Positions 35,491 through 44,185 of a stretch of 64,000 nt of DNA are shown here, in pieces. The DNA is taken from positions 1-64,000 of the forward strand of contig JBJKPR010000002.1 in the NCBI GenBank assembly GCA_046706185.1. The letters are read 5' to 3'. Position 1 is the stretch's first letter. Each line of letters begins with the position of its first letter. The notes under the pieces were generated by a model. That model was not told the origin of the DNA and ran no database searches. It was given only the letters and a program-made list of their open reading frames with translations. This stretch comes from JAJZXY01 sp046706185 (lineage in GTDB: Archaea; Thermoplasmatota; Thermoplasmata; Sysuiplasmatales; Sysuiplasmataceae). The translations under genes were made by a program, and so were the position numbers.

Positions 35491-36789
35491 ATGATTGAGA
35501 GATTGGACTACGTAGAGAACAGAAACGGGGAAATGTACATAGACGGTGTTTCGGCCCTGGAAATAGCTTCAAGGTTCGGCACACCTGTCTACGTCTATTC
35601 GGAGAAAAGGATAAGGGCAAACTACAGAAGAATCCGCGATGCATTCAGAAGCAAGAGAAGCAAATTCAAGGCAAACTTCGCGGTGAAATCGAACAACAAC
35701 CTGACAACGCTCAACATAATCAGGAGCGAGGGCGCAGGTGCGGACTGCTCCTGTCCGGCCGAGATAATGCTTGCCAGAATGGCTGGCTTCGAGAGCAGCC
35801 AGATTCTGTATTCAGGCAACTACAACACCGACGAGGAACTGAGATACGGGCTTGATTCGGGGGCGATTATAAACCTCGACGACGGGCCTTTGCTCGAAAG
35901 GCTTCTAAAATACGGAAGGCCCGAAATACTCTCTTTCAGGATAAACCCCGGTCAGGGAAAAGGAAAGTACAAAGGGCTTGTCTTCGCAGGACCGGACGCC
36001 AAGTTTGGAATGATGGAGGAGGACGCCCTTCGTGCCTACAGGACAGCCAGGGATGCCGGCATAAAACGGTTCGGCCTGCATATGATGTCGGGATCCAACG
36101 TACTGGATCCGGATTACTTTCCTGCGATTACGGAGAGGCTGATGGATATCGCGGGCAGGATATCCGCGGAGCTGAAAATTGAATTTGATTTCATAGACAT
36201 AGGCGGCGGCTTCGGGGTGCCTTACCAGGAAGATGAAAACGAGCTGCCGATAAGTGAAGTTGCCGAGATGGTTGTTGCCAAGTTCGAGGAAAAGATTGCA
36301 CTTTCAAAGACAATGGGTGATCCGACTCTGTTCATAGAGCCAGGCAGGTTCATCGTATGCGACGCAGGCATACTTCTTGCAACTGTCACGCACGTGAAGA
36401 AGGCGGGCAAGAATTTTGTCGGCTGCGACGCGGGCATGAATACACTGCTCAGGCCGGCGCTCTACGGCGCATATCATGCAATACTGCCCGCAAGCAGGCT
36501 GGGGGACTCCGGGACAATGACGGCCAACGTGACAGGACAGATATGTGAGAATTCAGACATAATGGGGAAGGACAGGGTCCTTCCGGAGCTTGTTCAGGGT
36601 GACCTGCTTGCCTTCCTGAACTGCGGTGCGTACGGCTATTCCATGGCAAGCAACTACAACACAAGAACGATGCCAGCAGAGTCGTTTGTTCTTGACGGAA
36701 AGGCGTACCTGACGAGGGAGAGGGAAACAATGACAGATTTCGTGAGAAGACAGATCGTTCCTCCGGCAATCATGAGGGATGTGCAATGA
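35491..36789 (+). CDS. lysA: Diaminopimelate decarboxylase
   Basis: 432 residues. PLP fold-III enzyme making lysine from meso-diaminopimelate. The PLP lysine is in NFAVKSNNN (K66); SCPAEIMLARMAGF, HMMSGSNV, DIGGGFGVPY, EPGRFIVCDAG and CGAYGYSMASNYN with the active Cys are all typical. The start at 35491 is chosen over a longer frame that would overlap dapB by 64 bases. Followed by dapL with a 4-base ATGA overlap. Confidence 0.95.
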   Translation: MIERLDYVENRNGEMYIDGVSALEIASRFGTPVYVYSEKRIRANYRRIRDAFRSKRSKFKANFAVKSNNNLTTLNIIRSEGAGADCSCPAEIMLARMAGFESSQILYSGNYNTDEELRYGLDSGAIINLDDGPLLERLLKYGRPEILSFRINPGQGKGKYKGLVFAGPDAKFGMMEEDALRAYRTARDAGIKRFGLHMMSGSNVLDPDYFPAITERLMDIAGRISAELKIEFDFIDIGGGFGVPYQEDENELPISEVAEMVVAKFEEKIALSKTMGDPTLFIEPGRFIVCDAGILLATVTHVKKAGKNFVGCDAGMNTLLRPALYGAYHAILPASRLGDSGTMTANVTGQICENSDIMGKDRVLPELVQGDLLAFLNCGAYGYSMASNYNTRTMPAESFVLDGKAYLTRERETMTDFVRRQIVPPAIMRDVQ

Positions 36790-37955
36790 AAACAGCGAGC
36801 AGGGTTGAAACACTTCCGCCGTACATATTTGCCGACCTTGAAAAACTTGAGGAGCAGAAGAAGAAGGAGGGGATCGACGTCATATCGCTCGGCATAGGTG
36901 ACCCTGACATAAGGCCCCCGTCATTCGTCATTTACGCTCTTGTCAAGGCGCTTGAAGGAGAGAGGGCACACCAGTATTCATCGAGCCACGGAGAACGCCA
37001 TTTCAGGGAGGCGGTTGCAGACTGGTATGACAAGAGGTTCGGGGTGAAGCTAGACCCCGACAGGGAGGTATGCTCACTCATCGGTTCAAAAGAAGGACTT
37101 GCCAACTTCGCAAGGGCCTTTGTGGACCCGGGCGATCTGGTGGGTGTGCCGGATCCCGGCTATCCTGTTTATGCACAGGGGGCGGCACTGCTGTCCGATG
37201 GGAGACCGGTAACGCTCGAAATGAACGACAGCTTCCTTCCCGTCCTTCCGTTCGCAGGAGGAATGAAGATCATCTACCTGAATTATCCGAACAACCCTAC
37301 TGCGGCCTTTGCCAGCCTGGACGATGTCAACAACTTTGTCGATGCAGCTCACGGGGCAGGGTCGATCCTTTGCTACGACAACGCCTATTCGGAACAGTAT
37401 TTTGGAACAGACATTCCCCCCTCGATCCTTCAGACGAAGCATTCCAGGGAAGGGATCGTGGAATTCCATTCCCTCAGCAAAACGTTCAACATGACAGGCT
37501 TCAGGATCGGCTTTGCAGCAGGGGATGAAAACCTGATATCCGGCCTCAGGAAAGTGAAATCCCAGATAGACTCCGGCATACCGAAGTTCATACAGGCTGC
37601 TGGAACGGCAGCGCTCGGAAAATACACGGGAAGGGAGAGACCGCCAGAGCTCAGCAGGAACGCCGAAGAGCTTGAAAGAAGGATGAGATGCCTTGTCGAC
37701 GGTTTGAACGGCATGGGCTTCGACGCAAAGATGCCTGCTGGAACGTTCTATCTCTGGCTGCCCGTCAACGGAAGCGGCTCGGAAATGGTGAGGGCGATGA
37801 TAGAGGCAGGCATAGTGGCCACCCCCGGGATTGCGTTCGGAAAGCGTGGCGAGAGGTTTGTGAGGTTCGCTGTCACGGAGCCTATTGAGAGAGTCCAGGA
37901 GGCGGTCAGAAGACTGGCCGGGACCGATGCAGTAGCGAAGTTTGCAGTCAGGTGA
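36786..37955 (+). CDS. dapL: LL-diaminopimelate aminotransferase
   Basis: 389 residues. A class I/II PLP aminotransferase: GIGDPDI near 38, Y..SSGH-type AHQYSSSHG, GSKEGLANFARAFVDPGD, YLNYPNNPT, and the PLP lysine in SLSKTFNMTGFRIGF (K232). The SKEG motif and position directly behind dapA, dapB and lysA indicate DapL, which converts tetrahydrodipicolinate straight to LL-diaminopimelate and bypasses the acylated intermediates. A different substrate among related aminotransferases is less likely. No dapF for LL to meso conversion is in the window. Confidence 0.88.
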   Translation: MKTASRVETLPPYIFADLEKLEEQKKKEGIDVISLGIGDPDIRPPSFVIYALVKALEGERAHQYSSSHGERHFREAVADWYDKRFGVKLDPDREVCSLIGSKEGLANFARAFVDPGDLVGVPDPGYPVYAQGAALLSDGRPVTLEMNDSFLPVLPFAGGMKIIYLNYPNNPTAAFASLDDVNNFVDAAHGAGSILCYDNAYSEQYFGTDIPPSILQTKHSREGIVEFHSLSKTFNMTGFRIGFAAGDENLISGLRKVKSQIDSGIPKFIQAAGTAALGKYTGRERPPELSRNAEELERRMRCLVDGLNGMGFDAKMPAGTFYLWLPVNGSGSEMVRAMIEAGIVATPGIAFGKRGERFVRFAVTEPIERVQEAVRRLAGTDAVAKFAVR

Positions 37956-37969
37956 GTGCAGGGGTTTTC

Positions 37970-38488
37970 TCAGAGCAGTCTTTCCAGCTCTGTCCATCCA
38001 TAGCTGACCTCCTCAAGGTCGGACAATCCTATTGTAATCGCCCTTTCCCCTGTCAGCCTGCCACCGAGCTTTTCGTAGAACTTCCTTGCAGGATTATCTG
38101 CGAGGACCCATGTCATTGTGGAATTGAAACCGTCTGCAAGAAGCTGGCGCGCAGACAACCTGAGAAGCTCCCTCCCTATCCCCCTCTGCTGGCAGTTCTT
38201 CAGTATGTAAAGGGCATAGATTTCTGAAGTAAACCGGGGATCCATGTCTCTTGCAGGCCCTGACCTGCAGAAACCTACAATCCGGCGGCCGGACTCGGCA
38301 ACAATAATACTGGTCTTCTTTTCTGCTATCCATTCCTTCCACCGCTCTGCCCTTGTATCGTACGAAAAGCTTGCAAGCACTTCCGGATCAACCATGCCTG
38401 CGTATGTAGCCCGCCAGCTGTCAATATGAACAACCGCAATCTGCAGGGCATCCCCCGCTGAAGCATGACGGCAGCGCAGACATTCCAT
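37970..38488 (-). CDS. GNAT-family N-acetyltransferase
   Basis: 172 residues. The acetyl-CoA loop is in QQRGIGRELLRLSARQLLADG; the preceding strand is EIYALYILKN and the following one TMTWVLADNPARKFYEKLGG, as in GNAT proteins. Early residues hold DSWRATYAGMVDPEVL, common in a large branch of uncharacterised acetyltransferases (YjhQ/PaiA-like). It acetylates an amine, but the substrate is unknown. Convergent with dapL and divergent from an HxlR-type regulator. Confidence 0.88.
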   Translation of the reverse strand: MECLRCRHASAGDALQIAVVHIDSWRATYAGMVDPEVLASFSYDTRAERWKEWIAEKKTSIIVAESGRRIVGFCRSGPARDMDPRFTSEIYALYILKNCQQRGIGRELLRLSARQLLADGFNSTMTWVLADNPARKFYEKLGGRLTGERAITIGLSDLEEVSYGWTELERLL

Positions 38489-38546
38489 GGGGGTCTGGAT
38501 TGCATCATCCCGATAAAAGAAGTGTGAAGTGCAGCAGCGGCCCTAC

Positions 38547-38554
38547 TTTATATA
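38547..38554 (+). promoter_or_regulatory. TATA box upstream of the HxlR regulator
   Basis: CTTTATATAC about 42 bases before the TTG start. Confidence 0.5.
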
Positions 38555-38591
38555 CCAGGTAAAAAATCAAGACCAGATAAAGTGATTTGAG

Positions 38592-38990
38592 TTGAACGCG
38601 CAAACCGAGATCGACCAGAGCACCGTCAGGGAATGTGCATTTGCGTCCAGCTTTTTCAACCAGCTGAGCAAGAAGTGGACAATGCCGGTGATACACGCCA
38701 TAGGGCTTCGTCCGAGTGCCAGGTTCAACGAGCTCAAGCGAATGATCGAGGGAATAAGTGCCGCATGCCTTTCGGACAGGCTGGCCGAGCTTGAGAAGGC
38801 AGGGGTGATTGTCAGAAGGGTATATCCGGAGACACCACCGAGGGTCGAATACAGCCTCACGGACAAGGGACTGGAGCTCAGGGCACTGCTTTCCGGTCTT
38901 GTGGACTGGGTGAGGAAAAACAGTTCGACGAACGGCGACGGGATGAAGAAGAGGGAGAATCCTCTGTTCCACCCTCAGGGACCACGCTGA
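38592..38990 (+). CDS. HxlR-type winged-helix regulator
   Basis: 132 residues. Seen: LSKKWTMPVIHAIGLRPSARFNELKRMIEGISAACLSDRLAELEKAGVIVRR, matching the HxlR core (K-W-x4-I, F-x-E-L, I-S-x4-L-x2-L-x2-L-E-x2-G-L/I), then a wing with PPRVEYSLTDKG. The N-terminal cysteine near residue 15 is where redox- or aldehyde-sensing HxlR proteins often have their reactive Cys. TTG is the only reasonable start. Target unknown; the divergent acetyltransferase is a candidate. Confidence 0.88.
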   Translation: MNAQTEIDQSTVRECAFASSFFNQLSKKWTMPVIHAIGLRPSARFNELKRMIEGISAACLSDRLAELEKAGVIVRRVYPETPPRVEYSLTDKGLELRALLSGLVDWVRKNSSTNGDGMKKRENPLFHPQGPR

Positions 38991-38993
38991 CAT

Positions 38994-40886
38994 TCACTTC
39001 AGCTGTGGCGGATAGATCCCATCGTGGAACTCCTTTGCCTTCTGCGACTTGGATTTTGGCAATATGTATCCGACATGGGCGCCAGCTCCTCTGTGGGATA
39101 CGTGTTCCTGCCTTTCCACGAACTCACTCTTGAGGGGTGGATAGGCACTGCCGTATGTGCCGGAACCTTTCGAGGCACGTCCGAACTCGACCTCTGAATG
39201 TTCCCTCATGGCAAAGGAAGAGTGCCTGCCAAGTGCATTGTAGTTTGCCTTCATCGAATGAAGCATGAAGAGGACATAGACCGCTATCGGGACAAGCGCC
39301 GCGGGTATGTATATGCTGGAAATCGCGACAACAGCGACAGATGTAATCATAAGGCCTGAAACGAGCCTTATCACGAGGTTAAGGATTTCGGGAATTCCCT
39401 TGCTGTTCGGCACACCTATGTTTGCGTAATTGATCAGGCTTATCGACGCGTTGAGATCCTTCTTCAGGACAAGAACAGCCATGTATGCGGACACGAGCGC
39501 CGCTCCCATTGGTATCGCCTTGTAAGGGAATGACACGAAAACGGAGGCTGCGCACGAGACGATGAATGACCACAAGGGCAGCGTCGACCTCCTGGCGTTT
39601 CCGTATATGTTGAGCGCCTGGGGCATGACAAGCTTTGAGAAAGTCCTCGATATGAGGAGTGCACTAAAACGAACGTAGCGCGGGACGAACCTGGAGAGCT
39701 TCAAGACAAGCTTCGAGGAATTCTTGAGCACAGGCAGCGCTATAAGGTCCATGATAAGTGAGAAAGGGCCGGCTATTGCATAGAGCTGCTCTGCATATGA
39801 TACGCCCAGAGAGCTTCCTCCCACGCTTGCAAACAGCATCGATTCTGCCCCCCTGAAGGCTGAAGTGCTCCCCACGAAGAAGGCATGCCTGGAGGGGAAA
39901 CCGATGAGCATTGCGACGCTTGTTGTTATTATGAGGTCTGAAACAAGCATCAGCGGGACGGCTGCCGCAACCATTGGCAGGACCATGACGATCACGGCAG
40001 GGTTGATCATCATGCCGAAGTACACGAAGAAGATGGCAACAAACGCATCCCTCATCGACATGAGTTTTGTCTTAAGTCGCTCTGTCATCTTCGTTTCGGC
40101 AAAAACCATGCCTATGAAGAATGCGCCTATGAGGGACTGGACGTACAGTGCGTCTGCAAGGGCGGCGGACACAAACACTATTCCGAGCGCGAAAAGGATG
40201 AACATCTCGTCACTCTTTATGACATCGAGATGCCTGACAACTCTTGGAATCACAAAGATTGCAAGCAGAATGAAGAACATGTAGAATATGCCTATGCCGG
40301 AGACAAGCTCCCAGATGTTTGCAGGTGCGCTCCCGGCAGTCATTGTCAGGCCGCCGGCGACTGTCAGAAGAAGCATCGCGATGAAATCTTCAACAACGCT
40401 CATTCCTATGATGAAATCTGTCTCAGGGGCAGTGAGCTTTCCTATCTCCATGAGTGTCTTCGCTGCAACTGCCGATGACCCTGTCCCTATTATGGCAGCG
40501 AGGAAAAACGAGTCCTCAAGGGGCCACCTCATCAGTACTCCGAGGAGGATGCCCAGGAACATATCTATGCCGAAGTTGAAAATCGCAAGTATTGTGGCTG
40601 CTGTTCTTGTCTTCTTGAGCTTGCTTACAGAAAACTCGAGCCCGACGAAGAAAAGCAGCAGGATCAATCCCATCCTCGCGAAGTAGCTGACTATTTCCGT
40701 GTTCTGTATCAGGCCGTTGTAAGTGTGGCCCATGAGCGTTATGCTGATGTACGGACCAATGAGGGCGCCTACCGCGATGTAACCGAGTATGACTGACTGC
40801 CCGAGCCTGGCCGCCAGACCGGCCCCTATGAATGCAAGAAGCATCATTATACCGAACTGGAAGAACAGGGTTGAGTCCGTTATCAA
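38994..40886 (-). CDS. Kef/CPA2-type cation/proton antiporter
   Basis: 630 residues. About 12 helices to residue ~395 include LILLFFVGLEFSVSKLKK, AAIIGTGSSAVAAKTLMEIG (ion-site region) and LADALYVQSLIGAFFIGMVFAETKMTERL, as in KefB/NapA-type exchangers. A second hydrophobic block of four helices at ~430-565 is unusual, followed by a soluble tail of about 70 residues ending YPPQLK. There is no recognisable TrkA-N or RCK domain. It should exchange K+ or Na+ for protons. Convergent with the HxlR gene by 3 bases, divergent from the riboflavin reductase. Confidence 0.85.
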   Translation of the reverse strand: MITDSTLFFQFGIMMLLAFIGAGLAARLGQSVILGYIAVGALIGPYISITLMGHTYNGLIQNTEIVSYFARMGLILLLFFVGLEFSVSKLKKTRTAATILAIFNFGIDMFLGILLGVLMRWPLEDSFFLAAIIGTGSSAVAAKTLMEIGKLTAPETDFIIGMSVVEDFIAMLLLTVAGGLTMTAGSAPANIWELVSGIGIFYMFFILLAIFVIPRVVRHLDVIKSDEMFILFALGIVFVSAALADALYVQSLIGAFFIGMVFAETKMTERLKTKLMSMRDAFVAIFFVYFGMMINPAVIVMVLPMVAAAVPLMLVSDLIITTSVAMLIGFPSRHAFFVGSTSAFRGAESMLFASVGGSSLGVSYAEQLYAIAGPFSLIMDLIALPVLKNSSKLVLKLSRFVPRYVRFSALLISRTFSKLVMPQALNIYGNARRSTLPLWSFIVSCAASVFVSFPYKAIPMGAALVSAYMAVLVLKKDLNASISLINYANIGVPNSKGIPEILNLVIRLVSGLMITSVAVVAISSIYIPAALVPIAVYVLFMLHSMKANYNALGRHSSFAMREHSEVEFGRASKGSGTYGSAYPPLKSEFVERQEHVSHRGAGAHVGYILPKSKSQKAKEFHDGIYPPQLK

Positions 40887-41126
40887 GGGCAGCCGCCCCG
40901 GCAGTTGTTGGCGGACATGATGCGGCCGTCCGGTAGAGAATGTGACATACAGCGCAAGTGCATCCCATTTTCACTAATGCGGCAATCCTTACTTAAGTCT
41001 TATGTGGGTAGCTGACATTTGTCTGACATTGCTGTTGCACACACCAAGTAGCGCGGAACGGAGGGGAAGACTGGAACGTGTGAATGATTAAATGTTTTCC
41101 TGCGCTTCTAGCATGATGGTGCTCCA

Positions 41127-41762
41127 TTGAAAAGGCCAGACATCACGGTCAACTGCGCCGCTTCGATTGACGGAAAAATCTCCACAGCCCGAAGGAAGAT
41201 GATCGGCATTTCGGACGAGGCAGACTTGAGAAGGGTGATGAAGCTAAGGGGGGAGCATAGTGCAATTGCGGTGGGCATCGGGACTATACTTGCTGACGAT
41301 CCTTCTCTCACGCTCAGGGGAGAGGAAAGTGGAGGGCAGCAGCCAGCAAAAGTAGTGTTTGACTCAGACGGCAGAACACCGGCCACAGCGAGGGTGCTCA
41401 AAGGCGGTGCGACATACATAGTTACATCATCGTCGTGCAGGAAGCGCGTCGGGAGAGCCGTGATGCTCAGATGCGGAGCGAAAAAGGTGGACATCCCCCG
41501 TGCTCTGGAGATGCTCTACGACAGAGGGATAAGGTCAATGCTCGTAGAGGGGGGAGGAGAGATCATTTTCGAGCTTGCAAGGTTGCATATGATAGACAGG
41601 CTGTCGGTATATATTTCGCCCGTCATAATAGGTGGCAGAAGCGCTCCGACCATTGCAGACGGCAGGGGATTTGAGAGCGAGGCGGACTTTGCGAGGTTCA
41701 GGCTGCTTTCTGCGGGCGTGTTCGGTGATGGTGTTCTTGCCGAATATGAGAGGGCGGACTGA
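41127..41762 (+). CDS. 2,5-Diamino-6-ribosylamino-4(3H)-pyrimidinone 5'-phosphate reductase
   Basis: 211 residues, the length of the stand-alone archaeal enzyme (ArfC/RIB7 type). It reduces the ribosyl side chain in riboflavin synthesis using NADPH. Seen: DITVNCAASIDGKISTARRKM, the HSAIAVGIGTILADDPSLTLR stretch, VVFDSDGRTP, and SMLVEGGGEIIFELARLHMIDRLSVYISPVIIGG, which contains the NADPH glycine loop. TTG start preceded by GGTG. The deaminase half present in bacterial RibD is absent, as expected in archaea. Followed closely by a Mut7-C gene. Confidence 0.9.
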   Translation: MKRPDITVNCAASIDGKISTARRKMIGISDEADLRRVMKLRGEHSAIAVGIGTILADDPSLTLRGEESGGQQPAKVVFDSDGRTPATARVLKGGATYIVTSSSCRKRVGRAVMLRCGAKKVDIPRALEMLYDRGIRSMLVEGGGEIIFELARLHMIDRLSVYISPVIIGGRSAPTIADGRGFESEADFARFRLLSAGVFGDGVLAEYERAD

Positions 41763-41774
41763 AAAGAGGGTGGC

Positions 41775-42263
41775 TTGCCAGTGACGACGGGCACGGAGGC
41801 TGAACAGGACAGGATCAGGTTCATTGCGGACAATATGCTCGGCAGGCTCGCAAGATGGCTCAGGATAATGGGATACGACACGGTCTATGTCAGGTCTGGA
41901 GAGGACAGCGAGATAATACGCATCTCGGAATCTGAGAACAGGGTAATACTCACCAGGGACAGGCAGATGATGATGAGAAGGGGCGTCAATGCATTCTTCA
42001 TCGAGGAGATACAGACTGAGAAACAGCTGGATAGTGTTACAGCACGGTTCAACCTCCCTTTCAGGGAGGACGCCATGAGATGCAGCTTCTGCAACGGGCA
42101 GCTGCACCGGAGGGGAAAGGAGGAATTGAAGGATATTGTCCCTGAGGGGGTGTTTGAAAGAAATGAACTCTTCTATCAGTGCACTTCGTGCATGAAGGTA
42201 TACTGGCGCGGGTCACACTGGAAAAGGATAGAGCAGGTTATTGAGAGAGCCACGAGTCACTGA
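41775..42263 (+). CDS. Mut7-C RNase-fold protein with zinc ribbon
   Basis: 162 residues. RFIADNMLGRLARWLRIMGYDTVYV opens the Mut7-C (PIN-like) fold with the expected Asp, and ILTRDRQMM supplies the second acidic site. A zinc ribbon follows: CSFC near 104 and CTSC near 139, then KVYWRGSHWKR. Archaeal members are presumed nucleases or RNA-binding proteins. The start is TTG, with GTG two codons later as an alternative. It lies 12 bases behind the riboflavin reductase and is likely co-transcribed. Confidence 0.88.
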   Translation: MPVTTGTEAEQDRIRFIADNMLGRLARWLRIMGYDTVYVRSGEDSEIIRISESENRVILTRDRQMMMRRGVNAFFIEEIQTEKQLDSVTARFNLPFREDAMRCSFCNGQLHRRGKEELKDIVPEGVFERNELFYQCTSCMKVYWRGSHWKRIEQVIERATSH

Positions 42264-42360
42264 AGCAAACGGCACCCAGGCCAAGAAAGGAGTGGTGAAC
42301 AGTTTATGTGGTCAGGCCGTATGGGCTGACTGTCACTAGCTGACGGGGCAGAGACTGAAG

Positions 42361-42777
42361 ATGAGACGTGAAGCACTGAGGTACTTCGCCGTTGCCATGA
42401 TGATCGCAGCGGCGGCGTTCATCGCTTTCGGTGTTGCAGACGGACGGCTTCACATCGGTTTCCTCCTGATCATACCAATCATATACGGAAGCGGTGCCGA
42501 AGCAGTCGCTCCAGCGCTTCTTGTCTTTCTTGCCTTTGTGCTCTTTGCCATTTCTTCAACAGGAGGCCAGGAGGGGGAAGCAGGGACGGGCTACAACCGG
42601 CAGCAGGACACGGTCCGGGAGACAGCAAAGACGAGGAGGGCTTTTGGAGGGGTCATCTTCATTGGGCCGGTGCCCATCGTGTTCGGGAGCGACAGGAGAA
42701 TAACAGGCTACATGATTGTGGCAGCCGTCGTGATACTGATCCTGCTGCTGATCGCGTTCTTTGCCGGACTATTCTGA
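42361..42777 (+). CDS. DUF131 membrane protein
   Basis: 138 residues with hydrophobic segments at about 8-27, 32-65 (two passes) and 116-137. A short loop contains FGGVIFIGPVPIVFGSD, which is the hallmark of archaeal DUF131/TIGR00304 proteins. Function is not established. The 3' end overlaps a minus-strand small gene by 9 bases. Confidence 0.8.
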   Translation: MRREALRYFAVAMMIAAAAFIAFGVADGRLHIGFLLIIPIIYGSGAEAVAPALLVFLAFVLFAISSTGGQEGEAGTGYNRQQDTVRETAKTRRAFGGVIFIGPVPIVFGSDRRITGYMIVAAVVILILLLIAFFAGLF

Positions 42778-42981
42778 AATCAGCTCGCTGGCCGCTTCCT
42801 CGAGGGAGATGGACTTCTCCCTTGCCCTTTCCCTTATGGCACTCATTGCCTCGACATAGTCCGAAAAAGCAAGGTGCTTGCGCCGGACCGCCTTGCCGAA
42901 AGTCCTTTCGAATGTTTCATCATATCTCCTGTTCTTCAGTGCCATTTGAACGGCATCTGCTACTTCCTTCTTGATTTCCAC
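42769..42981 (-). CDS. Small helical protein overlapping guaAA
   Basis: 70 residues, all predicted helical and highly charged (KKEVADAVQMALKNRRYDETFERTFGKAVRRKH, then SISLEEAASELISE). The GTG start lies within the last codons of guaAA (22-base overlap) and GGTGG precedes it, so it is translated with the glutaminase subunit. No family recognised. It could be a small regulator or partner of the GMP synthase complex; that is inference from coupling alone. Confidence 0.55.
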   Translation of the reverse strand: MEIKKEVADAVQMALKNRRYDETFERTFGKAVRRKHLAFSDYVEAMSAIRERAREKSISLEEAASELISE

Positions 42982-43568
42982 TCGGCCACCTTCCGCAGGA
43001 AATTCCGGAAGATTTCAACACCGTGTTCTGTCTCATCGACTTCTGGATGAAACTGGAGGCTGAATATCGGTCTTGTTTCCGACATCATCGCCTCCACGGG
43101 GCAGTCTTCTGTGCCAGCAAGCACCTTGAAACCAGGCGGGGCTTTCTTCACCTCGTCCCTGTGTGATTCCCATACCCTGAACCTGCCTGGCAGACCAGCA
43201 AGTACGCCCTCGCCGTGAAAGACCGTCAGGTTCGCCTTCCCGAATTCGGAGCTGCTGCCCCGGCCAGTAAGTCCGCCAAAGTGATGTGCTATGAAGTGAT
43301 GGCCAACGCAAATACCAAGCACAGGCTTGTCCATACTGTCAAGGTACTGCGAGGAGAGCCCCATCTTTTCTGGTTCCAGTCCCACACTTGGAGAGCCGCC
43401 GCTGAGCACCAGGCCGTCCGCATCTGCTATATCTGCAACTGGAACGGTGTTCGGAACGATGCTGACGTGCGCACCAAGATCCCTTATTACGCGGTACTCC
43501 CTGTGAGTCCACTGCCCCCCATTGTCAATCACATAAATCTGAAGGCCCGAAAAATCATCTTCGACCAT
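42960..43568 (-). CDS. guaAA: GMP synthase glutaminase subunit A
   Basis: About 202 residues from ATG 43568. A class I amidotransferase providing ammonia for XMP to GMP. IYVIDNGGQWTHREYRVIRDLG opens the domain, the nucleophile cysteine is in GICVGHHFIAHHFGG, and the His-Glu pair is in QFHPEVDETEHG. TTAATTAA near 43600 is about 33 bases upstream, supporting the internal ATG over the GTG at 43589. In archaea this is a separate polypeptide; its partner GuaAB is at 48872, not adjacent. Confidence 0.93.
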   Translation of the reverse strand: MVEDDFSGLQIYVIDNGGQWTHREYRVIRDLGAHVSIVPNTVPVADIADADGLVLSGGSPSVGLEPEKMGLSSQYLDSMDKPVLGICVGHHFIAHHFGGLTGRGSSSEFGKANLTVFHGEGVLAGLPGRFRVWESHRDEVKKAPPGFKVLAGTEDCPVEAMMSETRPIFSLQFHPEVDETEHGVEIFRNFLRKVAEWKSRRK

Positions 43569-43713
43569 GTATGCCTTCGCATCCGCCACTGTGTTAATTA
43601 AGCTTCTCCCACCGGGAATGCAAGGGGGACTGCCCCAGCAGTCAGCGTAACCGGCAGGGGGAAGACTGAAGTATAAAGTATGTAGTGAGACAATTTACTC
43701 CGGTAGTGGTAAT

Positions 43714-44058
43714 TTGCCCGAAGACATTATTTCCAAGCTCACCAGAGAATCAGGCAGGCTCATCGACACCGAGGGGCTGTTCATACAGGCAATGCAGGAC
43801 ATAGTGAAGGACGAGATCAAGAAGAAGGTCTACTCGAGAATAGACAGGGACCCCAAGATCAAGGAGCAGATCAGGATTGCAGTAGAGGATCTTGTGGAAG
43901 CAAGGATAAAGGAGACATACGCACTCATGAGGCTTGGAAAGATAGCCGCAAGGGTCGGGCTGGAGCTCATTCCGGGGGACCTGAAGGAAGACGTTGCAAA
44001 GGAGTTCACTTCAATACTCGAAAGGGAAATAACCGAGATATTCCAGAAGATATCCTGA
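43714..44058 (+). CDS. Conserved-looking helical protein
   Basis: 114 residues, predicted all-helical, alternating Lys/Glu/Arg with hydrophobics: DIVKDEIKKKVYSRIDRDPKIKEQIRIAVEDLVEARIKETYAL. Begins with TTG, 35-40 bases after a TATA element GTATAAAGT at 43670. No catalytic motif. The codon pattern is gene-like and the frame is complete. Function unknown; it sits between guaAA (divergent) and the S-adenosylhomocysteinase gene. Confidence 0.6.
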   Translation: MPEDIISKLTRESGRLIDTEGLFIQAMQDIVKDEIKKKVYSRIDRDPKIKEQIRIAVEDLVEARIKETYALMRLGKIAARVGLELIPGDLKEDVAKEFTSILEREITEIFQKIS

Positions 44059-44185
44059 GCCGGATGAAGAACTGATTTCATTCACAGGCAACACCCTCTC
44101 CCGTACTAGTGACTTCAGACATTATTTTATTGCCCGTCCACCATTGAAGAACCCTGAAGGACGAAAGGGATGTGACGGTGCTGTA

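Noticed and set aside
37086..37997. 303-codon minus-strand frame inside dapL
   Set aside because: dapL has the PLP lysine motif and operon context; the antisense frame is a by-product of GC-rich codons.
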